From contig OX388320.1 in NCBI GenBank assembly GCA_947579605.1, positions 3,162,001 through 3,226,000 of the forward strand: DNA of 64,000 nt, in the 5' to 3' direction. A program made the translations under genes and the position numbers. The notes below the pieces were generated by a model that had not been told where the DNA came from, searched no databases, and saw only the letters and a program-made list of their open reading frames with translations. Position 1 is the first letter of the stretch, and every line of letters starts with the position of its first letter. The stretch is from Athripsodes cinereus (Eukaryota > Arthropoda > Insecta > Trichoptera > Leptoceridae). Shown one piece after another: positions 33,201 to 43,877 of the stretch.

Positions 33201-34621
33201 TACGTAGCATGTACTTGTACCTGTTAAGAAGATATTTTGTGTCGCCTCGTTTAAAATTTAATAGCTAAGTAATTTCAAAACTGGTTTCATTAAATGAAAA
33301 TTCGTTGTACGGATGATATTACGTTACGTTTCTCCGATATCTTATTTCTTCCGTAAATACTTAACACAATATTCTTTTATTTAATTTATACGACAGTCGA
33401 ATCTGGTTCCCTGTATCTAAAATATTTTTGACATTGTTCTTAGATATATGATCTACAACTATCTGACAATTCATAAAATTCAACTGGCAGACATATTCTT
33501 TCCTAAAATACTTCAGCAAGATTTTTTTCAAGAATCGGTGCATCATTTTGTTAACAACAGAACGTTTAGAAAGAAACCTTTCAGTTGACACTGCATACGC
33601 TGATTTATTGCTTCTTATATTCCAGTAAATTAAACATTTGAACATTTAATGTGAACATCAGAAATGAAAAGTCTTGTAAAAATAGATAATATAGTGAATG
33701 TATCATGAAATAACAAACTACATAAAAGGTTTATGGATGCATCTTTTGTGACATTTCAATATTAGATTTAATAACCAGAGTAACTCGATCCAAGAGCTTA
33801 CTCTAAAACTTTCAACCAATAACTTGAAACCTGTGAACCAAAACATGACCAAAGCAACCAAACCGACGATTATTAAATTATAAAATAGTTTTACAGATGA
33901 ATGATTTTAAATGTGAGAAATCCCTAAGCGTGCATGACGAATTACATAAACGTGACAGAAATTAAAACCCTCTCTCTCTACCTGGTCCTAAAGAAACACT
34001 GCAAATTAAAACATATACATATAGACATCATGTTTCCAAATCTGAAATAGATAGGTATAGAAAAATAGTTGAAAAACAACTCCCAGGACACACCTCGATA
34101 ACTGATGGTAATTTAAGAAGTGGTCAGTATTGTCGAAAATCTCACAGATATAAAAAAATACTTGGTTTTATGTACCTATTTCTATAATTCAATTCCGAAA
34201 TTCCGCGATTTGTTAATATTTACATAAAAATATAAAAATTTATGATTATTGTGATCAGGACAAAGGGTTTAAACCACATCGGTAAAATTTCATAGGAGAA
34301 GCAAAAAAACTGTGGGATAAAGAAAATGACAAAAATTATTGTCATTATTATTTTACCATCTTATTGTAATGTAGTTCTTTTATTATGTCATAAAAATTGA
34401 AGAGAAAATATTCAGGAACTATCAAGTTATAAGCAAAAAAAAACAGAAAACGACTTTTGCCTAAATTGTGGTTTAATGCCTTTGTCCTGAGCACAGTCGA
34501 TTATGTAATGATAAAATCATAAAGAAGATAATTATGATTTATTTTAAGCACGTGAAGTAAGGAACACGTGTGAACTGAAGTATTCAACGACCGGAAAATT
34601 ATATCGGAATTTTCGTTGTGT
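30241..34621. other. 4.4-kb AT-rich stretch without a supported gene
   Basis: No bounded transposon and no exon-like GC island found. Frames at 31410-31604, 32754-32951 and 33361-33645 are Lys/Ile/Asn-rich and unrecognised. A possible tRNA-like B box (GGTTCACATCCC at about 32628) in CACTACATCGCGTGCC context could be an old SINE head. Confidence 0.4.
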
Positions 34622-34977
34622 TAATGTCATTAGAATGGTATGAACATGTTACAAATGATGCTGTGCGCCGGCGCACCCAGCAGAGACCTGTAATCTCCGT
34701 AATACAGGAGAGACGATGGTCCTGGCTGGGACATGTTTTGAGAATAGTTGGCCAAAAAGAGCACTGTTCTTCCGTCCGCAGGGGTTCCGTCGGCCCGGGC
34801 GTCCCTCTTTCACAATACACCGTTCCTATGACAACGATATCAGAGCGCAAGGAATGTCGTGGAAAGAGGTGACGCAATTGGCACAGAGACGCTCTGAAAG
34901 GAGGAGGCTGGTTTCTGCCCTGTGCTCCCGAGAGGAGCGTTGAGGACGATGATGATGATGATGATAATGTCATTAGA
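34622..34977 (+). mobile_element. 5'-truncated RTE-type LINE with 13-bp TSD
   Basis: TAATGTCATTAGA at 34622-34634 and 34965-34977 flanks a 330-bp insert (34635-34964). It codes, with one frameshift, for AVRRRTQQRP, ERRWSWLGHVLRI, then RRPGRPS and KEVTQLAQRRSE...LVSALCSREER. It ends in (GAT)n. The W.WLGHVLRM...GRPR...LAQ.R..WR..V..LCS tract is the conserved C-terminus of a widespread animal LINE group. A short tandem-repeat 3' tail fits RTE-like elements. This is a different lineage from L-A. Confidence 0.88.
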
Positions 34978-35176
34978 CGCTAGATGCTTAGAAGTTAGAA
35001 CTATTAGAAGCTTGATCGGTATTGTAAGAGAAAGTCTGATATAATTTGTGATAAAGTTCATTTGACTAAAAAACTTTAATCTTCATAATATATTATTCGA
35101 GGAAAAGATAAATTTATTACGTTTAATGCTTCTATTAATTATAATACTTCTTGATAGAATTGGAAAATAATAGGTA

Positions 35177-35287
35177 CCTCACTATTTTCTGTAAATTTTC
35201 AAGTGACCTGTTAAAGAAAAGTATTTATAAAACATCTCATGTCAAACCTTTAACATAATAATTTAGGGATGAGTTAGTTATGCCACG
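35177..35287 (+). repeat. Family A fragment, 5' half
   Basis: CTCACTATTTTCTGTAAATT, TTCAAGTGACCTGTTAAAG and GATGAGTTAGTTATGCCACG are diverged family A blocks in order. Confidence 0.6.
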
Positions 35288-35315
35288 AGTTTTGAAAATG
35301 TATAATTTATTAATA

Positions 35316-35433
35316 TTTTTTTTATTTCTTCATTCTTTACTGTACATTGATCACTATACATACAATATGATAGAGAAATGAATTCAAATTAAATACAATC
35401 AATATAAAGAGAAGGTGTGATCTCTTCCTACTT
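35316..35433 (-). repeat. Family T tail
   Basis: Reverse orientation: TTTTTATTTCTTCATTCTTT, ACTGTACATTGATC, AAATTAAATACAATCAATAT and TGTGATCTCTTCC match family T read backwards. Confidence 0.6.
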
Positions 35434-36059
35434 ACTCAAAAACACAATTCTGATGACACGTGGACGACCTTTACTTATATCAAATTATATTACATGCAGT
35501 TAATACTAAATAGTTATCTTATCGTGGGAGATGCCAGATAGTATACAATAGTCCCAGTGGCGTAGCTAGGGTCATCTGCGCCCGGGGACATGGCACAAAG
35601 TCGGCGCCCCTTCTCAGAGCCCTCAAGAAAATTTTGAAATTTTACGATTTATATGGTTCATTTTCGAAGCATCTATCTGGTATTTTAATGAAATAGAATA
35701 GAGACTAAAATGTGAGTAGAGAAAATTCTCAAAAGAAATTTTTCGAGAACGAGAAATATCTCCGAGAATTTCTCCTCTGACAGAAGAGAAATTTCTCTCC
35801 ATAATTTTCACAAAAATATTATAACCTTTCGCCCAATACTTGAAAACCTGATCGGTCTAAAACTTCATCGGGCTGATTTGGGCCCAAATCAGAGGTTTTT
35901 AATACTTTATCCATGAAGGTACCTACCATTTTTTTAAATGGGCATGTGGCGTTTCAAACTTCAAGTTTTTTCCTTGGGAAGAGGTTTTTTACTACTTTTA
36001 TTTACGTTAATGTTTACAGTATTTTTTTCAATAATTCATGTGTTTGTCGGTTATCTGTT

Positions 36060-36097
36060 TATTTTAACCCGAGCGATGCCGGGTTACAAAAACTAGT
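36060..36097 (+). mobile_element. Helitron 3' terminus
   Basis: AACCCGAGCGATGCCGGGTT forms a 6-7-bp-stem hairpin, followed by ACAAAAACTAG and then T. A GC-rich hairpin a few bases before CTAG|T is the Helitron 3' signature. The 5' TC end was not located. Confidence 0.6.
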
Positions 36098-36455
36098 AAC
36101 TAATAAGTGATCAATGAACTCTACTTAAAATTGAAAATCATCAATTTTCCTTTGCTATATTCTTTTAAAAACTAGTCTTTTAAGTATATTCTTTTTACAC
36201 ATTACCATATCCTTATAGTAAAAATGAACAATAAAAAAAAATTTGCCTCAAAATACACCATAATTCTCCAAAATTCTCCACTTCGAGAAATTTCTCTAAA
36301 AATAATTTCTAGAGTATTCCACAACACTACATAATTTTCTATACGATTGTAAACAATTAAGCTAGATACATGTTAAACTTTACATATTGGAAAAGGTAAA
36401 ATTTTAGAATGTCAGGATATAGCTTCAAATTATCAAATAAATAATCTTAATAATA

Positions 36456-37909
36456 ATGAAATGCTTAGGTTTTCCGCAATCCAAAAATCTATATCACACT
36501 GAAATCAAAAATAAATTAACAAATGATTTTAAAGATAGATTAAATAATATATTTAAATGCGATCTATCAGCGAAAAATACAGAAAAAAACAATAAACGCG
36601 TAGGCTATTCCGTTATTAACATACTCATTTGGCACTATAAAATGGTCAAAAACCGATTTCAATAAATTATAAAGATTAATGAGAACAAAATTAACAAAAA
36701 AAAGATATGACCATCCAAATTCCGCGGAACAATGGTTGACTCTGCCTAGAAGTATAGGAGGAAGAGGAATTTTTAACATTTCTTCTTTACATAATGATCG
36801 AATCTCTTAAAACATTTTTCAAAAATAAACAAAATAATTTTATATTACATTAAATTATAATACAGGCCGACAAAAATCATACATCATTAAATTTAAATGT
36901 CGAAACAGTAGGTACGCGAATAAACTATTAAAATATTTTGTTAGAATCTTAAAGTAGGAAAGAACTTCATGCCAGACACCTCAATGATCTCAACCAATCT
37001 CATGTTTTTTTTTTTTATTATTATTAAAACAATAAACGGCAAAAACCTTTTAGATGATAGATCTCAAATCAATACAACATACACATATAACTAATTTCAA
37101 TAATAATTATAACAATCAACTCTAACATGGACATTAATATTAAAAAAAATGAAGATTCACAACAAACAAGTGACAAATATGCGTCAAACAGATGGTTTAC
37201 CTGTGGGGAAGTGTATGGGATAACCCAGGGTTTTATACTGGCTGTTCAAGAACAAGTAATAAATACAAAAAAATACATTATAAAAAAATAAAATACAACT
37301 AACGATTCATGTAGGAAATGTCTGGCCAAATCGGAAACAATACAACACATAGTTTCGGGTTGTTTTACTCTCGCTCAAACTGAATATATTAATAGACATA
37401 ATCATGTCGCAAAAATAATACATCAAAATTTAGCAATTAAACATAATTAAATAAACTCGTGAAATATAATACCATACTTTAAATACTACCCGGAACTGGT
37501 TTTAGAAAATCAAAATTATAGGATCTATTATGATAAAACAAAAATAAAATATAGACAAATACATCATAATAGACCTGATTTAGAATTACATGATAAACAA
37601 ATTAAAATTACGTATCTAATAGACATCGCTGTCCCAAATAAGCATAATATTCAAAACTGTCCCAGAAAAAATACAGAACTAGCAGGAGAAATAAAAATCA
37701 TTGGCATTCTATGTAGGTCCGTTTACATTATACCATTAGTTTTGTCAGCTACAGGGGTAGCTCCGGAAACTTTGATAAATAAATTGCAAAAATTAGATTC
37801 ACCGGTAAATTTATATATTAAAATTCAAAAATCTATTAAAATAAATACTTGTAATATTGCAAGAAAATTTTTGAACACAGATATTTCAGGCACAATGCTG
37901 GTATTTTGA
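36456..37909 (+). mobile_element. LINE fragment with restriction-like endonuclease domain
   Basis: Reading across frameshifts, this covers the end of the reverse transcriptase and the C-terminal endonuclease of an REL-type non-LTR element. In order: KCLGFPQSKN...IKNKL (RT thumb), KKRYDHPNSAEQWLTLPR with IGGRGIFNI (about 36700-36780), a C-x2-C-x7-H-x4-C finger (CRKCLAK, ETIQHIVSGC, about 37315-37355), AQTEYINRHNHVAKIIHQ, then RPDLELHD and YLIDIAVPN (about 37570-37640, the PD...D core) and LSATGVAPETL. The CCHC plus PD-(D/E)xK-like endonuclease after the RT is the layout of the R2/R4/NeSL group. Stops and frameshifts make it dead; the palm is missing. Confidence 0.85.
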
Positions 37910-38229
37910 GCCCATGTTTTGAGCCTAATCCTTTGATATCCTGTATATCTGGATAGATGATTTTTTTCCGGCATTAGACTGTTAAGTTTTTGTATTATCA
38001 TGACTGATCATATGGAGACTTATCTGGTTGTATAATGCTGAGAAGTGTGGATGGCAATTTTTATAGAAAAATAAAATATACTTATAAAACATGACTGGAA
38101 TGGACATAGTCTTTTTAGGGGGTTAAATGAAATGTTAAAAATGTTGAGTAAAAACTATTTCAGAAATGTATGCGAAAGTTGTTAAAAAAATTAACAATTT
38201 TTACATGATAATCCAAAAACAGCGATGAT

Positions 38230-39086
38230 GTGATGAGTAGGGACCTGAATTTTTCGCATTTGCGATAAACCCTCCTTTATTCGCGAAATTTGCATTTTTT
38301 TCGCGAATAACGCGAATTTCCACATTTTAGCAAAATAAAACCGAAATATGTTTAAAACAATAAAATAATCTATCGAATTGATGACAAAATTAAAAACATC
38401 TATATCTAAAAAGTGGCCAAGTGGTTATTATTTACTGGATAGCCATACATTTATGAAAGAATGTCTATGGTGGCGTGCCTTTTATGGTAATGATATCGTG
38501 AATTGGCGTGAATTGAAGTACTGTAAATAAAAAGAGGTAATTGAAATTCAATCGGCTGCGGGTGAAATTGACTTAGCCAAGGCATTGAATATTGTGAAGC
38601 TTCAAGAAAAAGAATATGCTGAGGGAGTTAGCAGAGCAATATGGATGCCTTGTGCTAATTAAATGTCGATTCAGATAGATTCTTGTCCTCTTATAACACA
38701 GTGTTGTCTGATCGCAGGACTAATTTAAAAGAAAAAAAATTAGCTACGATATCAATTTTTTATTTTGAACCGTAATAAAAGTATTGGTATAGGACATATT
38801 TAAAAAAAGTTAAATAAAAAGTTTAAATAAGTAATTGTAGACATTTAAAATATTTTTTTTTAAATTTAACTTAAACACTGGGATTACTGATAGTGTTTTT
38901 TTTTTAAATAACTAGATTTATTTTAAGAAAATGGTACCGAAATCTGCAAAAGAATAACACCAATCTTTGAAAAATAACACCACTTTTCCATCAAAATAAC
39001 ACCGAAAAATAACACCGTTTTTACAGAATAATAACACCGCTTTTCCATAAAAATAACACCGAAAAATTCAGGTCCCTAGTGATGAG
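38230..39086. mobile_element. Nested hAT element with perfect 8-bp TSD
   Basis: GTGATGAG at 38230-38237 and 39079-39086 flank an 841-bp element with TIRs TAGGGACCTGAATTTTTCG. The right subterminal region repeats AATAACACC six or more times; the left is rich in TTCGCGAA words. Interior remnants such as GAAATTGACTTAGCCAAGGC may be old coding DNA, but no transposase motif is seen. Confidence 0.92.
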
Positions 39087-40333
39087 TAATGAAAAAATTT
39101 CCAATGTTGTTATTTCTTGCAAGTACAATAAAATATAATTACCGAAAAATTTGCTAGATTTCAAATATTATTTAAAACAACATCTTACTTGCTACATTTC
39201 TATCTAATGACAAATTTATCTCTTTTCAACCAATGTGAAGTATTATACTATTTTCTTTGCACTCACCTATATTAAACTCGAAATTATCCAACCTGTATAA
39301 TTGTTAAAACCAGATGCCACTTTCAGTTATGAAGAATAATATTTGAACCCTTTGTTAAAAAAAACGCCATCAGCAATCCTGTATTGTGGATGTGTTATTT
39401 GGTTTTGAGTAGAATGGCGCCCCTTAGTGTTCAATGGGGGGGCTAAAATCGTGTTTGCCAACTGGTTTGTTATGAAGATATTTGTGGAGCTCCAAAATTC
39501 AATCTTGCAAACGTATTTGGGATACATTTGTTAACATCAAAATGATATTAAAAAAAAATAGTTTTAATACTCATTTTGGCGCCCCCTAAAGCGGCGCCCG
39601 GGGACATATGTCCCCCCCTGCCCCCCCCTAGCTACGCCACTGAATAGTCCGTAACGTATACATTAATGCTTCTACAGGTTTTCTGACTATTGTGATAAGA
39701 ACCACAATGGAACAGTTACAAAGTATGTGTATAGTATCGAGATGAATAGAACCAACATAATACAGTATCGGGTATGTATTTATACGTTTTGAAGGTATGG
39801 TATGGAGTTCCTACAATAATAATATTATCGTCGGTCTAACTTGTAAACCACGTAAATCCCGATTTGGCCAAAAGTGACTTTTTGATACCAATCAAATGTA
39901 CAGTTTATTCCTCACCACTGTGTGAAACTTTTATTTTCAAATTATTGAAATTGTTTCAAAAAATGGTCATCAAAAAAACACGCAAATCCAGTCCATAGAA
40001 CAATATAATTTGCAAACCTCTCAAATCCCAATTTACGCGCCTTTTGTACGACAGATATTGGTTGAGTGTTGCCGCCTGGTATAAATTTCTTTGCATTGTG
40101 ATTCGACCATATTCAGAAGTTTCGGTGTTGTTTTTTTTAGAGAGAGTTGAATGAGAATAATCAGTATTTTGAAAAAAAAATTAAAAATAGATGCAAATAT
40201 CAATTAACAAAGAAAGGAACTTTGAAATTTGCAACGTTAGATGACGATGAGCGGAGAAGTTTGCTGATTTTTGGTCAACTAACTGGGGCCAAAAGAAGAC
40301 TTTTATAAACATGATGGTTAAGTCAGTAAAATC

Positions 40334-40475
40334 GGGTTAGTTGGAAGACATCGCATTTTAGTAATAAACTCGCCCTCTGTACATTGAATTGTATAAATGA
40401 TATTTTCTATGTTAATTTGTATTATTGTAAACAATGTATAGTGAAGATGAAGAATAAAAAAAATAAATAAAAAAA
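40334..40475 (+). repeat. Family T tail
   Basis: GGGTTAGTTGGAAGACATCG, TAATAAACTCGCCCTCTGTA, CATTGAATTGTATAAATG and AAGAATAAAAAAAATAAATA are in family order. It lies inside the TIR element at 39829-41907. Confidence 0.7.
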
Positions 40476-41404
40476 TAAAACAGATAATATTCGCAAGAGA
40501 ATTCACATAGATATAATATTATGTGCATTTTTTAATTATCTTCCTAAAAATGAAGACAACATTATATTATGTAGTGTGCAAAATAATGTATTGAACACAC
40601 TCGGAATAGGGGAATGATCGGTCAAAAATCGGAAAGATAATTTTAGGAATTTTGAAGTTTCCAAAATTTCTCAACATTAATTTGTGGAGAAAAATTATTA
40701 ACTTATGAATGTTATTAATCAATTGTTTTCACTGTAATTCCATTATGTAGAGCTACTTTATCAGAACCTTATCTCTTTCCTGAATGGCGTTCTAAGTCAC
40801 ATTAAGGTATTATTTTTTAATAAAAAAAAGGTTCAGCTATTTCAATTTAAGTTTTACAAAGTCTTGAGAAAAGGAAAACATATCTTTTTTCAAACTAAAA
40901 AAGGACAAATGTTAGACATGTGTCCATATTTGCGAGCAGTGTTATTATTTCGAGATTCAGCTCAAAATTAAATTTCTGAAACCTATACCTACCTACTACA
41001 AAGGCAATTATTTTTGTTTTGACGATTTGACCATTTCACAAAATATGGTTTTCCAGGGACATAAATGTGCCAGCAGAATTTATGAATATAGGCAAGTTTG
41101 AATGTAAAAATTTGAGACGTCCAGTGTAGAATTTTTGAGTTTTGACAAATTTTAAATAATCGACAGTGCTCATTTCTCGAAAACTTTATACCTGGGGAGA
41201 AAAGTTGAGGATTCAGTAATTTGAATGGTATAATAAAATACAAATTATGATTCCAGATACCTGAGCAATTCTACCACAAATGTTGTATCATAGCCTCATT
41301 AATGTCGGAGAAAGTATGACGAGTTGAAAAGGATATTACCGAAGGATTTTTGAACTTACTATAACAATTTATCACATTAAAATAGATTATAGGCTGGTAG
41401 GACG

Positions 41405-41562
41405 TTCATGTGTTGAGCACATTGAACAGTAGAGCATGCATGAGGAATTGTATGACAGTGACGGAAGCGAAAGATGTATGCAAGGACAGAAGGAAGTGGC
41501 GTTCGATCCTTTCTGCCTACCCCGCGAGGGAAGCGGCGTGATGGTATGCATGTATGTATATA
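41405..41562 (+). mobile_element. L-A LINE 3' end (GTAT-tail subtype)
   Basis: Encodes, with changes, the last about 35 codons of the L-A frame (AGGAAGTGGCGTTCGATCC), then TTTCTGCCTACCCCGCGAGG, GAAGCGGCGTGATGGTATG and a (CATG/TATG)n tail. It is nearly identical to the 3' end at 50111 on the other strand. Confidence 0.85.
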
Positions 41563-42221
41563 TATAAAAAAATAATTTTTGTCATCTTAAAATTATAAAT
41601 TAAGTTCTTGTTTCACTTTGATGTTCTTGTTTTCCCATACTAATACTCTTTGTAAAACTAATAAATCCCGTTCCAGTACTAGAGAGTTAAGAGTGAAAAA
41701 CTCTTAAATCCAAATTATTGAAAAAAAAGTATGGACCCATTTATATTTTTGATTATTTTTAATACAAATCATACGCAATGGAAAATAATTATTAAATGTA
41801 ATTGTTAAAATTTTAAAATTCCTCCCCATTTTAATAATAAATAGTTTTAACCTTCTCCTGTAAAAAATGTAAATTTGAATATATGAGGTTTACAAGTTAG
41901 ACCGACGTTATGTTTACGGTATGTAAGAGGAATTATACCGAATAATACTCTCCATGGGATATAAGTAATGACCATGTTTGACCAGAACTACATACAATAC
42001 CATCTTACTAAAGTTAGTAAAAGACAGATATTTCATATGTATCTATCGACATAAATATAGTCGATCCAGTACAACTTTTAACATTTGATTCTAAAATTAT
42101 TTTTTGTGGCGGTAAATGTTTGTACGTTATTGTGGTTAGATTTTGTTCTGATTTTATCTACTTTATTCGAATTTTATGTCATAATTTACTTTCTATCTAA
42201 TTATTTTTTTATATCCCGTGA

Positions 42222-42306
42222 TGTGCCTGGTAAATTAATAGATGTCCCACTTTTTTCGATTAGTTTTCGAGTGTCCTATAAGTGGCAGGTATTCGTTACC
42301 CTACTT
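42222..42306 (+). repeat. Family A fragment, 5' part
   Basis: TCCCGTGATGTGCCTGGTAA, TGTCCCACTTTTTTCG, TTAGTTTTCGAGTGTCCTAT and GGCAGGTATTCGTT. It breaks off just before the SINE-2 insertion at 42318. Confidence 0.72.
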
Positions 42307-42311
42307 TGAGG

Positions 42312-42578
42312 TGATAACATAACATAACATGTATAGACAATTCACACAGACCGAGCTAGTCCCAAACTAAGATGTGAATCTTGTATTATGGGTACTAACG
42401 CGACGATACACATATATACAATGCACTACACACATATACATGTAACACCCAGACCCAGGACAATCTGAAAAAGGTCATTCTTCATTTTGCCCTGGCCGGG
42501 AATCGAACCCGGGACCTAGTGACTCAAAGGCAAGTGCGTTAGCCTCCACGCCACACCGGTCGTCTGATGCCATGATAA
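42312..42578 (-). mobile_element. SINE-2 (tRNA-derived), complete
   Basis: The minus strand starts near GACGACCGGTGTGGCGTGG, with an A-box-like GTGGCGTGGAGG and a perfect B box GGTTCGATTCC in a tRNA-like fold. The body runs through CCTGGGTCTGGGTG, TATCGTCGCGTTAGTACCC, AAGATTCACATCTTAG and GTGAATTGTC, ending in a (TTATG)n tail. TGATAA occurs at 42312-42317 and 42573-42578 and is the likely TSD. The last part is shared with 24040-24200. Unlike SINE-1, it has a pentamer tail rather than poly-A. Confidence 0.88.
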
Positions 42579-42963
42579 TATGAATGAATATTTATTTATA
42601 TAATAGCAGCTGGAGAAGATTCTACAATATATTAAATTAAATTCCATTGTATAATATGTGACTGAACAACGAAACCCAACAGCATCCAAAGTGTTCAGAA
42701 AACTCACATAAACTTAAAAAATGATTCTGTGAAATTTTTCGAATCATGTATAGAAATTCAATAAACTATAATGAATTTCTAAGACTTCTTAATACACGTA
42801 ACGAATTAGATACCTAGAAAATGTCATCCAGCAAAACAGTTTTATTTTATCTCCAGTAAAGTCTTGATAAATGTACAAACGAGGTTTCATGAATCCACCG
42901 ACGATGATATGCTAATATTAATATGGACATTGAAATTTTTGTCACCCTTCGTGAATACATGAA

Positions 42964-43220
42964 TCCCGTGGAGCACCCGGTAAAGAATTGGTCTCCCACT
43001 CTTCTGCGTAAGTTTTCGAGTGTCCTGTAAAAGGCAGGTTTTCGAAAAAATTAAGACATTATACATCTTAAATTCAGCGATGAGGTTTGCCACCCATCCT
43101 GAATGTCTTGATTTTATATTGGCACGAAGAGGACAGCTTGCGTGTTTCTTACATGCAGCTGATCTGCTGGCTACCCTACTTGTGGGATATGCTGTGATGG
43201 TATAGTAGTAGTAGTAGTAT
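42964..43220 (+). mobile_element. Family A full-length copy
   Basis: The best-preserved copy: TCCCGTGGAGCACCCGGTAA, GGTCTCCCACTCTTCTGCG, GTTTTCGAGTGTCCTGTAAA, TTGCCACCCATCCTGAATGT, GGCACGAAGAGGACAGC, CTACCCTACTTGTGGG, GCTGTGATGGTATAG and (TAG)n. No TSD was seen, so the borders follow 9711-9960. The open frames on both strands here are by-products. Confidence 0.88.
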
Positions 43221-43748
43221 AGTAATGTGAGATTGAATAAGAACAATTGAATGCATCTGCAATTTTACATTGTATCTAGTATAGCGAAATGGTTTATGTA
43301 TCGACCGTCTACCGCATTATTAGAAGAACTCCTCCATTCTCATTTCATACATAGCTGTTGTTAACCTATACAACTAACTACTTTACATGCATTCCACTTG
43401 TGCCAGAACGTCAATGACTATGATCAATAAGTCGTTGTTTCAATGTCGCTGCTAGGAAATGCTCGGAAGAGCTTTGGACTTCGTTACCCTTTGACCGCAG
43501 TTTAAAATATCTGTTCAAAGTTACCGTTTCAAAAGAGTTCGTTAGACAGAACGTATTTTAAAGGTAATGTAATGAATTCAAATATACATAAATATTATGT
43601 TTTACAATCGAAGAATGGTGACACGATGATATACTCAAAACCTCGATGAAAGGCAATCTGTAAATTGTAAGGTCTGCAATCTGCAAATCTGTAATCTGTA
43701 ACTCGACGCAAGAATTTAACAGCCTAATCTCCCATACAATACTAATTA

Positions 43749-43877
43749 CAGTGGGCCTAGTAAAAACACTTGTGTATTTTAGCTACGAAAATTGACGTGT
43801 TCTCGCAACGTCGTCTACGTTTGAACGAAAACGAAACGAAAACGTAACCCTAAAATGTGTTTTGACTAGGCCCACAG
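43749..43877. mobile_element. MITE-4, with TIRs
   Basis: CAGTGGGCCTAGTAAAAACA at the left is inverted at the right as TGTTTTGACTAGGCCCACAG. Inside are TTTTAGCTACGAAAATTGAC, TTTGAACGAAAACG and AACGAAAACG. Shares its arms with 27930-28092. Flanks do not give a clean TSD. Confidence 0.82.

Larger units (their letters stand above)
35547..39650. mobile_element. 4.1-kb hAT-bounded composite element with 8-bp TSD
   Basis: AATAGTCC at 35547-35554 and 39643-39650 flank TIRs CAGTGGCGTAGCTAGGG (35555) and its inverse (39642). Subterminal GGCGCCC / CCCGGGGACAT words occur on both sides. An exact 8-bp TSD and CAGTGGCG termini indicate hAT. No hAT transposase frame was recognised. The interior holds a Helitron-like 3' end (36096), a LINE fragment (36456-37909) and another hAT element (38238-39078). 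These are either later nested insertions or cargo moved with the element. Confidence 0.88.
39825..41911. mobile_element. 2.1-kb TIR element, superfamily unassigned, TTAT TSD
   Basis: CGTCGGTCTAACTTGTAAACC at 39829 and its inverse ending at 41907 are TIRs of 21 bp with no mismatch. TTAT flanks both ends (39825-39828 and 41908-41911). The 4-bp duplication excludes hAT and mariner types. The interior contains the family T tail (40334-40475) and an L-A LINE end (41405-41562) as later insertions. The remaining about 1.8 kb has no frame longer than 84 codons and no recognised transposase. Confidence 0.78.

Noticed and set aside
42480..42572. tRNA gene (good B box and arm pairing on the minus strand)
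   Set aside because: The sequence continues into a conserved SINE-2 body with TTATG tail and a TSD, and a second copy exists at 24.0 kb.
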